Origin: Halopelagius fulvigenes
GTDB taxonomy: Archaea > Halobacteriota > Halobacteria > Halobacteriales > Haloferacaceae
Reading direction: 5' to 3'
DNA length: 64,000 nucleotides
Assembly: GCF_042662625.1 (NCBI RefSeq)
Contig: NZ_JBHSXH010000015.1
Location: forward strand, 558,001 to 622,000
Positions 41,950 to 50,340 of this stretch are shown one piece after another. How positions within the stretch are numbered: the first letter of the stretch is position 1; each line of letters opens with the position of its first letter. The position numbers and the translations under genes are program-made. The notes under the pieces were generated by a model, which was not told the DNA's origin, ran no database searches, and saw only the letters and a program-made list of their open reading frames with translations.

Positions 41950-43174
41950 ATGTCCGGGCAGATCGCATCGATGCTCCTTGGGAGCAAACTTCGAATCGTC
42001 GGCGCTCTCGTCCTCGTCGTCGCCGTCGTCGTCGGCGGCGGCGTCGCGACGGGACTCCTCGGCAACTCCGGCCGTCGAGGGCGTCGAGAACAGTTTCGGG
42101 GCGGTGAACGACTCGTCGACGGTCGTACGCACCGACCTCGTCGTCTCGAACCCCAACCCCGTCGGCGTCTCCCTCGGGGGCGTCACCGTCTCGTACGACG
42201 TGCGGATGAACGACGTGAAGATGGCCGAGGGGTCGAAGGAGGGCGTCGCGATCGGGTCGGGTAACTCGACGCTCGCGTTCGAGACGACGATGCGGAACGA
42301 ACGCATCTCCGCGTGGTGGCGGTCCCACGTGAGCAACGGCGAACACTCCGACGTGACCGTGGACGCCACCGTTGAGTCCTCGACGCTGGGTCGATCCGCC
42401 GACGCGCCGAACGTCACGCGGTCGGTTGACACCGACGTGCTCTCGCAGTTCAACTCCTCGGAAACGCGCGAGGTGAACGCGAACTCGCCGTTCGTCTCCG
42501 ACCCGGTGCTGTACATCAACCGGACGAACGCCTCGTGGGGCGAGGTGAACGAGTCGGTGACGCCGTTGGAACTGCGATTCGTCGTCTACAACCCCAAATC
42601 CTACCCCATCACCGTCTCGAAACTCGGCTACGACATCACGATGAACGACGTGGACGTCGGCGACGGCACGACCGGATCGGAGTACGTCGTCCCGCCGAAG
42701 TCCACGAAGACCATCGAGGCGACGACGTACGTCCGCAACGAGAGACTCGACGAGTGGTGGGTGACCCACCTCGAACGGAATCAGGTGACCGACCTCCGAA
42801 TCGACTTCGCCGCGCAGTTCGACGTTAGCGGCGGTCACACCGTCGAAGTCCCCCTCGACCCCCTCACCTACGAGAAGACCATCGAGACGGACATCTTCAG
42901 GACGAAGGGCGAGTCCGCGCCGAGCGACGCCGCGCCGAACGGGACGGAGACGGCCGCCCCGACGACGACGGCCGACGAGTCGGAGACCGCCGACGCGGGC
43001 GCGACGGAGACGACCGCCGACTCGGGCTTCCTCGGCGGCGACTCGACCGACTCGACGGCGACACAGACGGAGCCGACGACTTCGACGCCGACCGAAGCGA
43101 CGGCACCGACGCCGACGGAGACGAGTTCGGCGACGACGACGGGCGACGGGTTGCTCGCCCTCTCTGAGTCGTAG
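41950..43174 (+). pseudogene. LEA14-like surface protein gene with a frameshift near 42064
   Basis: The ATG at 41950 opens a membrane-anchor segment (LGSKLRIVGALVLVVAVVVG). The body, with two LEA14-like domains (TDLVVSNPNPVGVSLGGVTV and LRFVVYNPKSYPITVSKLGY) and a Thr/Pro-rich tail, lies in the next frame to 43174. Removing one A at 42064-42065 joins them as GLLG-TPAVEGVENSF. The frameshift may be a sequencing error. Otherwise the protein is a roughly 408-residue membrane-anchored, heavily Thr-rich cell-surface protein. A TATA-like CCTATACC lies upstream. Confidence 0.75.
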
Positions 43175-43260
43175 TCGGGGAACGGCGGTCAACGGTACCG
43201 ACAGTATTTTGTCGAGTCCGGCGGAACGCGGAAGTACAATGACACGGAGTACCCACGCTC

Positions 43261-43764
43261 CTGATCGAGTTCTTCTCGTGCGATGAGAGTTCCGTCGTCG
43301 TATCCGCAGACGACGACGCGGTAGTCGTCCAGATCGGTGACCAATCCTGCGAACTGTCCAGAACCGACGCCGCCGACCTGCAGGACGCCATCGGCGCGGC
43401 CATCACCGAGAAGCGCGAGTTCTTCCGGACCGCCGGCGAGTACCGCTCCGACGGCAGTTACGTCGTCTCCCGGCGCGGCGCGGACTCGACGGGGAACGCG
43501 AAGGTGTTCGACGACTTCGAGAACCTGATGCGCCTGTACGACCGCCTGCCGGAGGAGTTCTCGGCGGCCGACGTCGGTCGGACCGGCATCACCGGTTCCC
43601 GGCGACACATGCTCGTCCGACACTTCGGCGAACATCCGGCGTTCGACTGCCGCATCTCGCGCCGGAATCCGCTGACCGCCGCGAAGGAGGCGTCCGACTC
43701 GGACGTCTCCGAGTCGGTCGACGCCACGGACGCGGGGGAGTCAGCCGACGCGACGGCGGACTGA
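43261..43764 (+). CDS. DUF7528-like haloarchaeal protein, start unresolved
   Basis: The frame from about 43261 to 43764 encodes roughly 167 residues with clear coding character: SVVVSADDDAVVVQIGDQSC, then DLQDAIGAAITEKREFFRTAGEY, SYVVSRRGADSTGNAKVFD and VGRTGITGSRRHMLVRHF, ending in an acidic tail. No ATG, GTG or TTG begins it upstream of a GTG at 43504 that is too late. An ATG at 43239 is in another frame. A single-base frameshift between 43239 and 43285 would resolve this. The family name is from memory. Function is unknown. Confidence 0.65.
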   Translation: MIEFFSCDESSVVVSADDDAVVVQIGDQSCELSRTDAADLQDAIGAAITEKREFFRTAGEYRSDGSYVVSRRGADSTGNAKVFDDFENLMRLYDRLPEEFSAADVGRTGITGSRRHMLVRHFGEHPAFDCRISRRNPLTAAKEASDSDVSESVDATDAGESADATAD

Positions 43765-43813
43765 CCGCATCCGGGAGAGACTCCGGAAGAAGACGGAGAG
43801 TCCGGCCGCGGGG

Positions 43814-44845
43814 TCACCCGATGGTGACGTGTTCGGACTCCTCGTTGAGCGCCAAGTTGGCCGCGATTTCGGCGTTCCGCATGGCGTACTGCGCCGTCTG
43901 CTGGAGGCTTACGAGGACCTCGCGCACCCGCAGCAGTTCCTCGTTGTCCATCTCGGGGAGGTCCTGGAGGATGTCCTGTTCGCGGTCCTTTATCTCGCGG
44001 AACAGTTCGCGGCACTCCACCGTGAGGTCGTAGTCCCGTTCGACCACCGACTGGACGGCCTTCTCCGTGATCTCGTCCACTTGGTCGGTGAACTCGCGGA
44101 TGCGCCGCATCGTCGCCGCCTCGACTTCGAGGGTGTGGCCCTCGGCGTTCATGACGATGTTGGCGATGTCCTCGGCGTTGTCGGCGGTGAGTTCGAGATT
44201 TTTCGCCACAGACCGGTAGCCGATGAGGGGAAAGCCCGATTCGAGGCCGACCGCCCGACAGAGGTTCGGGTTCTGGTAGGCCGTGAAGATGAGACGAAGC
44301 AGGAGGACGAAAATCTTGTTCGCCTGCCGTTCGCGGTTGAGGGCGCGTTGCGCGAGGTCGGCGTTGCCGTGCGCGAGGGCCTTGACCGCCTCGCCGCGCA
44401 TCGTGCTTCCGGTGTTCTCCAGTCGTTCGAGGAGGTTGTCGAGGGTGAAGTCCTCCGGGTCCACCGAGCACCGGATGGCGATGCGTTCGGGGGTCTCCTC
44501 GATGACGCCGAGACCCATCAGTTGGGTTTCGGCCTTGTACACCGCGTTGATGTGTTCGGAGTCGAGCGCACCGTCGCCCTTCTCGATGTGGATGACGCGC
44601 CGCCCGAGGACGTACTGCGCGACGATGGCCCGTTCGAGGGCGTCCGCGTTCAGCGCGTCCGCGCGGATGCTCGCCGTCGAGTCCTCCTGACTCGCCGACT
44701 CCGGGAGGACCGTCAGCGTCCCCTTGCCGCCCATCCGAAGCGACACCTCGTCGCCCTTCTCCACACCGTGTTCTTTGGCCCACTCCGCCGGAAGGGTCAT
44801 CGCCAGCGTCGAGGGACCGAGGCGCTGTACCTTGCGTGTCTCCAT
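43814..44845 (-). CDS. PhoU-domain protein with N-terminal AbrB/SpoVT domain
   Basis: This 343-residue regulator has an N-terminal AbrB-type DNA-binding domain (about 1-45, METRKVQRLGPSTLAMTLP, then WAKEHGVEKGDEVSL). Two PhoU-like helical regions follow (about 90-200 and 215-335, with conserved E/D-rich helices such as NAEDIANIVMNAEG). The fusion is typical of archaeal phosphate-uptake regulators that may both bind DNA and sense the Pst/PhoR system. No phosphate transporter is adjacent. It is monocistronic. Confidence 0.88.
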   Translation of the reverse strand: METRKVQRLGPSTLAMTLPAEWAKEHGVEKGDEVSLRMGGKGTLTVLPESASQEDSTASIRADALNADALERAIVAQYVLGRRVIHIEKGDGALDSEHINAVYKAETQLMGLGVIEETPERIAIRCSVDPEDFTLDNLLERLENTGSTMRGEAVKALAHGNADLAQRALNRERQANKIFVLLLRLIFTAYQNPNLCRAVGLESGFPLIGYRSVAKNLELTADNAEDIANIVMNAEGHTLEVEAATMRRIREFTDQVDEITEKAVQSVVERDYDLTVECRELFREIKDREQDILQDLPEMDNEELLRVREVLVSLQQTAQYAMRNAEIAANLALNEESEHVTIG

Positions 44846-44935
44846 ATCTCACCCCTTGCATCCGACTACCTTAATCTTCACTATATCACCCTTATATGGA
44901 TGGAATAGGAGGGCGCTCTCACCCCCGACGCGCGG

Positions 44936-46003
44936 TCAGACGATGCGCATCATCCGGCGTTCGAATCGCCCGACGCGGACGCGGGTCCACCCGCGGAGTT
45001 CCTCGTCGAGTTCCGGGTCGTCGGTGTCCACCCGCAGTTCGCCCACGTCGTCGAGTTTCGACCGGGAGGCGACGATTTCCACGTCGCACCGCCGAATCAC
45101 CGCGGGCGACAGCTGGGGGTTGCCGCGCCCGAAGACGAACCCTTGGCCGCCGATGGGCGAGACGACGACGACGTTCTCGCCCGCCGGTCCGAGGGCGTCG
45201 AGAATCTCCGATTCGGCGGCGTCGAGGGCGACCACTTCCCCGTCCCGCCAGATATCGACGCCGATGGGCGACCCCTCGAAGCCGAGTTCCTCCTTCACCG
45301 CGCCGACGGTGCTCCCGGGCCCGAGGACGTACGTCTTCTCTGGACTCGCGCGGACGTCGTCGGCGACGCCCGCGGCGAGTGCTTCGACGGTGCCGCCGCC
45401 GAGCTGCTTCGAGGACTGCACGTCGTCGGCGACGGGGACGCGCGCGACGGCGCGGAGCTCCGGGCGCACCTCGCCCTCGCGGTACTCGTCCTCGTCGATG
45501 TCCATCACCTCCCGGCGTTCGGCCCGTTCGAATGTCGTCGCCACGGCGGCGGCGTCCTCCGGCGAGACTGCGAACACCGACGAGTACACCTTCACGCCCG
45601 CGGGCGCGCCGAGGATGGGAACGTCGGTTCCGACCGCCTCCGCGACGTCCGCGGCCGTTCCGTCGCCGCCGACGAAGAGGACGAGGTCGACGCCCGCCTC
45701 GACGAACGCCTCGACGGCGCGAACGGTGTCTTCGGCCGTCGTCTCCCCGTCCTCCGGGCGTCCAAGGACCGTCGGGTCGAGACCCGCCGCCCGCGCCTCC
45801 GCTTCGCCCATCGGTTCGCCCCACGCGAGAAGTTCGACGTCCGCGCCGGCGTCGGCTATCGCCTCGAACGTCCGGCGCGCGCGGTCCGGCGCGCGCGGGT
45901 CGGCCCCGAGGGCGCGCGCCTCCGCTACCTTCCCGTCGGTCCCCTTCAGACCGACTCGCCCGCCCATCCCCGCGACGGGGTTCACCACGGCGCCGATTCG
46001 CAT
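44936..46003 (-). CDS. ATP-NAD kinase family protein (AcoX/PPNK-like)
   Basis: This 355-residue protein has the ATP-NAD kinase N-terminal half (MRIGAVVNPVAGMGGRVGLKG, then LVLFVGGDGTAADVAEAVG with the GGDGT motif). A C-terminal domain with GENVVVVSPIGGQGFVFGRG is typical of the archaeal AcoX-like branch. It probably phosphorylates NAD or a related small molecule; the substrate is not proven by sequence. The ATG at 46003 gives the family start. It is divergent from the small membrane gene at 46140. Confidence 0.85.
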   Translation of the reverse strand: MRIGAVVNPVAGMGGRVGLKGTDGKVAEARALGADPRAPDRARRTFEAIADAGADVELLAWGEPMGEAEARAAGLDPTVLGRPEDGETTAEDTVRAVEAFVEAGVDLVLFVGGDGTAADVAEAVGTDVPILGAPAGVKVYSSVFAVSPEDAAAVATTFERAERREVMDIDEDEYREGEVRPELRAVARVPVADDVQSSKQLGGGTVEALAAGVADDVRASPEKTYVLGPGSTVGAVKEELGFEGSPIGVDIWRDGEVVALDAAESEILDALGPAGENVVVVSPIGGQGFVFGRGNPQLSPAVIRRCDVEIVASRSKLDDVGELRVDTDDPELDEELRGWTRVRVGRFERRMMRIV

Positions 46004-46139
46004 GGTTCGAGGGTGCGTCGGGCGGCACAAAAGCGCCGCGGTGCGGAACGTCGCGGCGTCGGCGTCGCTCGGGTCGCGTCGCTGACGCGTCCGAAACTCG
46101 AACGTTTAAGAAGTGGCCCCGCGACCCTCAGACACGACA

Positions 46140-46250
46140 ATGATTCCGCTTGCTACACAGGAAGCGCTTCCCATCGAGGCGACCGGTGCCGTCGTCCTCC
46201 TCGTGAGTATCCTGATAACCGTCGCGTGGCTCTGGCACCTCTACCGCTGA
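46140..46250 (+). CDS. Small 36-residue single-span membrane protein
   Basis: From the ATG at 46140, a 36-codon ORF reads MIPLATQEALPIEATGAVVL and continues as one transmembrane helix ending WLWHLYR. Codon use is haloarchaeal. A TATA-like CGTTTAAG (46103-46110) about 33 bases upstream suggests near-leaderless expression. It resembles very short membrane proteins found in other haloarchaea, but function is unknown. Its end overlaps the convergent CinA-like gene by ten bases. Confidence 0.7.
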   Translation: MIPLATQEALPIEATGAVVLLVSILITVAWLWHLYR

Positions 46251-46954
46251 GTCTTCTCCTCGCCGTCCTCTCGCACTTCGACCCGTTCCCGTAGCCACGC
46301 CGCCGCCTCCTCGAGGACGCCCTCGTCCGCGGCGGTCAGCTTCAGTCGGACCGTCTCGCCGGGGTAGCTGCCGACGGTCACGTCGAACCGGTCTCGGACC
46401 TCGCGCAACCGACCCACGAGTTCGCTCTCGGGTTCGTCGGCGACGATAGACTCCGTGTACGTCGCTTCGCCGCTGAACTCCTCTTCGATCGACTCGAACA
46501 TCGCCTTCATCTCCTCGGGGACGCCCGGCAGGACGTAGATCCCCTCGACCACCGCGCCGGGGGCGACGCCCTCCTCGTTCGGGAGCATCCGCGCCCGCGC
46601 CGGGAGGTGCGTCGTCCCTTCCGCGAGGTCGTCGGCGTCGTAGCCGCCGTGTTCGGTCAACCACTCGGTCGCTTCGGGGTGCTCCTCGACGGGCCGTCCG
46701 ACCGCCGCGGCGACGCCCTCCATCGTCAGGTCGTCGTGCGTGGGGCCGAGGCCGCCGGTGACGATGACGGCGTCGTACTCGGCTCTGTACTCGTTTACGA
46801 CCCGAGCGATGTCGGCGACCCGGTCGGGAATCGTGGTCACTCGTTCGACGTCGACGCCGCGCGCGTCGAGTTGACCGCACAACCACGCCGCGTTCGTGTT
46901 CACCGTGTCGCCCGCCAGCAGTTCGTCTCCGACGGTCACCACTGCGACTCGCAT
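46241..46954 (-). CDS. CinA/MoeA-type molybdopterin-binding-domain protein
   Basis: This 237-residue protein is a single MoCF-biosynthesis (MoaB/CinA N-terminal) domain. It shows TVGDELLAGDTVNTNAAWL, VIVTGGLGPTHDDLTMEGV and VLPGVPEEMKAMFESIEEEF, as in competence-damage-inducible CinA-like proteins. Archaeal members lack the amidase half, and this one does too. Activity may involve nicotinamide mononucleotide or ADP-ribose pyrophosphate hydrolysis, but that is by family analogy. The ATG at 46954 is the family start. Confidence 0.88.
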   Translation of the reverse strand: MRVAVVTVGDELLAGDTVNTNAAWLCGQLDARGVDVERVTTIPDRVADIARVVNEYRAEYDAVIVTGGLGPTHDDLTMEGVAAAVGRPVEEHPEATEWLTEHGGYDADDLAEGTTHLPARARMLPNEEGVAPGAVVEGIYVLPGVPEEMKAMFESIEEEFSGEATYTESIVADEPESELVGRLREVRDRFDVTVGSYPGETVRLKLTAADEGVLEEAAAWLRERVEVREDGEEKTQR

Positions 46955-47019
46955 GACCCCCACTAACCCGGAGGCGGGGAAAAGCCCCGCGGCCGCCGCC
47001 CCCGCGCTCCGATCTGCCG

Positions 47020-47107
47020 GAAATTCTTCCGGCCTAACCAGTAAAAGAATTAGAAGTATATAATGGAAATATAAAATCATATATTCTCACCGATTGCATA
47101 ACTATGT
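47020..47107 (+). promoter_or_regulatory. AT-rich promoter of the secreted glycerophosphodiesterase
   Basis: This stretch is far more AT-rich than its surroundings (GTATATAATGG, AATATAAAATC, ATATATTC). It offers several TATA boxes 20-60 bases before the ATG at 47108. It is the strongest compositional dip of the window outside 14500-15220. Confidence 0.5.
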
Positions 47108-48112
47108 ATGTCGCGTGACAAACTCACACTCGACCGACGAGCGTTCGTCGCCGGAACAGGTGCTGCGGTCGGAACGGCGTCGTTAGGCGGGGTTGCGAGC
47201 GCCGGCGGGGACGACTCCTCGAAAGAGAAGGAAAAGGAGAAGAAAGGCGAGAAGGGCGACGACCGAACGCCGAAGGTGATCGCCCACCGCGGGTTCGCCG
47301 GACTCTATCCGGAGAACACCCTTGGAGCGTTCCGACGCGCCACGATGTGCCACGACGCGGACATGGTGGAGATAGACATCATCCCCGCCTCCGACGGGAC
47401 GGTGATGGTCACTCACGACCCGAAGATGAACAGCCGTGACGGCGGCGAACAGGGCCTGACGGAGGAAGACGGATACGTCTGGGATTACACCGCGGACGAA
47501 CTGAACGACATCGAAGTGCTGGAGAGCGGCGAGACGATACCGACCCTCGAACAGTCGCTCGAGGTCATCCCCGACGATGTCGCCGTGAACATCGAGTTCA
47601 AGAACCCCGGCGTGCCCGAGGAGGAACTGGAGTTCGCGAAGAACCTCTCCGGCGACGCGCTGGAAACGCAGAAAGAGAAGTGGCAGCCGATAACCGAACG
47701 CACCCTCGACGTCGCCTCGCATTTCGAAAACGACGTCCTCGTGTCCTCGTTCTACGAGGCGGCGTTGGCCACCGTCCGCGACGTCGACTCCGACGTTCCC
47801 ATCGCGTTCCTCTTCTGGGACTCTATCGAAGAGGGCCTGAAGATAACCCGCGAGTACGACTGCGAGGCGGTCCACCCGCCGTACAACATGATAAAGGGAG
47901 CGCCGTTCTTCAACGATAAGTACTACCTCGAAGGCGGGTCGTTCGAGGATATCGATCTCGTACAGAAAGCGCACGACGAAGGGCGGGCGGTGAACACGTG
48001 GACCGTCACCACGTGGTACCAGGCCGAACAACTGGCCGCGGCCGGAGTGGACGGCCTCATCGCCGACTACCCGAACCTCATGTGGAACGGCGGGTCGCCC
48101 GACGACGAGTAG
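47108..48112 (+). CDS. Tat-exported glycerophosphodiester phosphodiesterase
   Basis: This 334-residue enzyme begins MSRDKLTLDRRAFVAGTGAA, a twin-arginine signal, followed by a Lys/Glu/Asp-rich spacer (KEKEKEKKGEKGDD). The catalytic GDPD TIM barrel runs from about residue 58 on: IAHRGFAGLYPENT, VEIDIIPASDG and VTHDP give the expected His/Glu/Asp metal and catalytic residues. IEFKNP is the further metal-site segment. It should release glycerol phosphate from exported phosphodiesters. Confidence 0.93.
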   Translation: MSRDKLTLDRRAFVAGTGAAVGTASLGGVASAGGDDSSKEKEKEKKGEKGDDRTPKVIAHRGFAGLYPENTLGAFRRATMCHDADMVEIDIIPASDGTVMVTHDPKMNSRDGGEQGLTEEDGYVWDYTADELNDIEVLESGETIPTLEQSLEVIPDDVAVNIEFKNPGVPEEELEFAKNLSGDALETQKEKWQPITERTLDVASHFENDVLVSSFYEAALATVRDVDSDVPIAFLFWDSIEEGLKITREYDCEAVHPPYNMIKGAPFFNDKYYLEGGSFEDIDLVQKAHDEGRAVNTWTVTTWYQAEQLAAAGVDGLIADYPNLMWNGGSPDDE

Positions 48113-48116
48113 CGTA

Positions 48117-48914
48117 CTACATCCCCGGCGGCGGACCGCCGCCGCCGACATCGTCGTCCTCCTCGACGTCGAGACCCAACTCCTGGCGCTTCTCTTTCAG
48201 CGACTCTATCTGCCGCCGGTAGTACAGCAGACCGCCGATGCCGACCACCGCGAGCACCGAGAGGATGCCCGCGAAGATGTACAGGTCGCGTTGGAGGTAG
48301 TACTGCACCGCCACGGTGTCCGCCGTCACCTCGTCCCACCGGAGGGTCACCCGCCCGTCCGCGGTCGTCGCCCGGTCGTCCGCGGGCGGACTGACCGACC
48401 CGAAGACGGGGAACTCGACGTGCCGGTTCTCCGGGAGGACGACTTCGTAGGAGCCGTCGACGTACGTCGGCAGGGTGAACCGCTTCGGCGACCCGCTACT
48501 GGTGAACGCGAGTTGGCCGCCGCCGTTCGGCGGGGCGTCGTTCGGGAGTTGGACGGTGGTGACGCTCCGCGTCTGACTTACCGCGCCGCCGCGTTCGCGT
48601 ATCTCCGTCCCGTTGATGACCGTCCCGTTGGGGTAGCGGTAGCGAACCGCCTCCACCGAGAGGGGGTTCCGCCCGCCGAACCCGTCGCGGCGGTAGAGTT
48701 GTATCTCGCTCTGGTTCATCTCGTAGACGGCGCGGAAGTCCGCGTTCTCCTGGATGGTGATGTGCGTCGTGACGTTCGAGTCCCACGCGTACTGCGACTG
48801 CGGCGCGGCGTCGATACGCTCTGCGGGCACGTCGCCCGTCCCGATGCCGAGACACCCGGCGGTCATCGCGAGGACGGCGAGTGCGAACCCGGCGAGGAGC
48901 AGTCGTCGATTCAT
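48117..48914 (-). CDS. Membrane lipoprotein (DUF5803-like), C-terminal anchor
   Basis: This 265-residue exported protein has a lipoprotein signal (MNRRLLLAGFALAVLAMTAG, then Cys at residue 21), a beta-rich extracytoplasmic domain (about 30-200) and one C-terminal transmembrane helix (about 213-232). A charged coiled-coil tail ends in a Gly/Pro/Met-rich stretch. The DUF name is recalled from haloarchaeal annotation. The gene is the third of an apparent operon TFE-DUF2110-DUF5803. Confidence 0.78.
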   Translation of the reverse strand: MNRRLLLAGFALAVLAMTAGCLGIGTGDVPAERIDAAPQSQYAWDSNVTTHITIQENADFRAVYEMNQSEIQLYRRDGFGGRNPLSVEAVRYRYPNGTVINGTEIRERGGAVSQTRSVTTVQLPNDAPPNGGGQLAFTSSGSPKRFTLPTYVDGSYEVVLPENRHVEFPVFGSVSPPADDRATTADGRVTLRWDEVTADTVAVQYYLQRDLYIFAGILSVLAVVGIGGLLYYRRQIESLKEKRQELGLDVEEDDDVGGGGPPPGM

Positions 48915-48921
48915 GCGGCGG

Positions 48922-49599
48922 TCAGGAGATGACGCACTTCAGTTCCGCGGGGAGGTACGAACCGATGCTCGCCAGCAGTCCGGGCGGGTCCGTCCCCTCC
49001 GCGCAGACGATGCTCTGTTCGAGGAGGCCGAGGCGTTCGACGGTGACGATGTCCTCGGCGTGCCCCGCGCGGTTCACCGTCGCGCGGACTTCGCCGCGGG
49101 TCGAACTGTTGACGTTCACGCGCCCGCCCGTCTCCTCGCGGGTCCAGTTGAACAGTCGGTTGCGCGCGCCGTCCGAGAGGCGCGGCGTCTCGCCGTGGAC
49201 GAACTCCAGCGGCACGTGCTGGACGATGCCGAACCGGTCGCGAATCTGCGTCGCCGTCCCGGTTCCCAATCCGAGCTCCTCCGTCGGGACGCGGACGTCG
49301 TTTCCGTACCCAGCGTCGAGGACGAACCCCTCGTCGTCCCACGACTCGAGCGTGCCGACGTACGTCTCGCCCTCCGAGAGGTGCGGCGTCACCTCGCCCC
49401 ACTCCTCGGCCAGGACGTTCCGCGCGATGGTCTCGTCCTCGCCCGTCACCGTCACCGAGATGAAGTCGTCGTCGCGGACGCCGATGTCCCACTCCGCGTC
49501 GAGTTCGCCGATATCGTTCCGGACGAGAGAGTCGAGGCTGTCGAGCGCGCGTTCTCGGGCGTCGCCCGAGACGTAGCACTTCGTTGCGAGAACGACCAT
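48922..49599 (-). CDS. DUF2110 family protein
   Basis: This 225-residue acidic soluble protein is of the archaeal DUF2110 type, beginning MVVLATKCYVSGDARERAL and containing VGTLESWDDEGFVLDAGYG, which resembles an S1/OB-like strand pattern that might bind RNA. Function is not established. Its ATG overlaps the TFE stop codon (TGATG). It lies directly upstream of the DUF5803 lipoprotein gene, a clustering I recall from other haloarchaea. Confidence 0.82.
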   Translation of the reverse strand: MVVLATKCYVSGDARERALDSLDSLVRNDIGELDAEWDIGVRDDDFISVTVTGEDETIARNVLAEEWGEVTPHLSEGETYVGTLESWDDEGFVLDAGYGNDVRVPTEELGLGTGTATQIRDRFGIVQHVPLEFVHGETPRLSDGARNRLFNWTREETGGRVNVNSSTRGEVRATVNRAGHAEDIVTVERLGLLEQSIVCAEGTDPPGLLASIGSYLPAELKCVIS

Positions 49600-50132
49600 C
49601 AGTTGGACTGTCTCTTCACGTCGACGTTGAGTTCGTCTCGCAGGTCCTCGATGCGTCGCTCCATCGACTCGACCATGTCGTCGTTCTCCATGGGTTCGAG
49701 CGGAGCGCCGGTCTCCGGGCACTGGAAGCCGAGTTCCATCGCCTCGGAGAACTCGAAGCGGATGCCCGCGGGTTCCGAGAGGTAGAACTCGTGGGTCCGT
49801 TCGTAGTCGAGTCGCTCTTCGAGCGCGTCGAGAAGTCGGTACATCTCCTCTTCGAGGTTCTCCGGGATGTTCTCGTAGTGGAACGTCCAGAGATAGGTGA
49901 GCCACCCGGAGTCCTCGTCGCGAACTCTGCGGTACGACGCGAGGTCGTTCTCGTAGAGGATGAAGAGCGCCCGTCGCACGTCGTTGAGCTCGAGGCCGAG
50001 CTCTTCGGCGAGTTCCTCGTCCGTCACCTCGCCGTCCGGCGGCGCGGCGGCCACCGGCATCCCCGTCGGTCCGACAAGTTCGTGGAGGTACTTTTGGATG
50101 ACAGGGTCGTTCAGCAGCTCCTCAAAAGCCAT
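49599..50132 (-). CDS. tfe: Archaeal transcription factor TFE (alpha)
   Basis: This 177-residue basal factor helps TBP and TFB open the promoter for RNA polymerase. The N-terminal winged-helix domain (about 1-90, DEELAEELGLELNDVRRALF and DLASYRRVRDEDSGWLTYLW) and a C-terminal ribbon region (about 100-155) are present. Only one Cys is seen (FQCPETGAPLEPM), so the usual four-Cys zinc ribbon is degenerate, as in other haloarchaea. A TATA-like ACTTAATGG lies about 30 bases upstream. Confidence 0.9.
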   Translation of the reverse strand: MAFEELLNDPVIQKYLHELVGPTGMPVAAAPPDGEVTDEELAEELGLELNDVRRALFILYENDLASYRRVRDEDSGWLTYLWTFHYENIPENLEEEMYRLLDALEERLDYERTHEFYLSEPAGIRFEFSEAMELGFQCPETGAPLEPMENDDMVESMERRIEDLRDELNVDVKRQSN

Positions 50133-50340
50133 TATCGAACATCCGTCGGTGCGCCCATTAAGTCTTTTGAGGTACCGGTGCGACTGCGAGGGGAGTAACG
50201 CTCGGACCGCGGCGCGCTCTGTCGATCCGAGTTCGGAAAAATCGCCGCGGAATCGATCGCACTGCGGCGGGCGAGTCGATCCCGTCGACGCGAGAGTTTG
50301 CGCCGTACAGCGAGCGTCCCTCCCGGCCGAGACGAAGCCG

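Noticed and set aside
41978..42070. Ser-rich N-terminus of the LEA14-like frame (MGANFESSALSS...)
   Set aside because: It is the wrong-frame reading of the membrane anchor encoded from 41950.
45870..45905. GGCGCGCGCGGTCC repeated motif in the ATP-NAD kinase gene
   Set aside because: It is a short in-frame direct repeat within coding sequence and needs no separate explanation.
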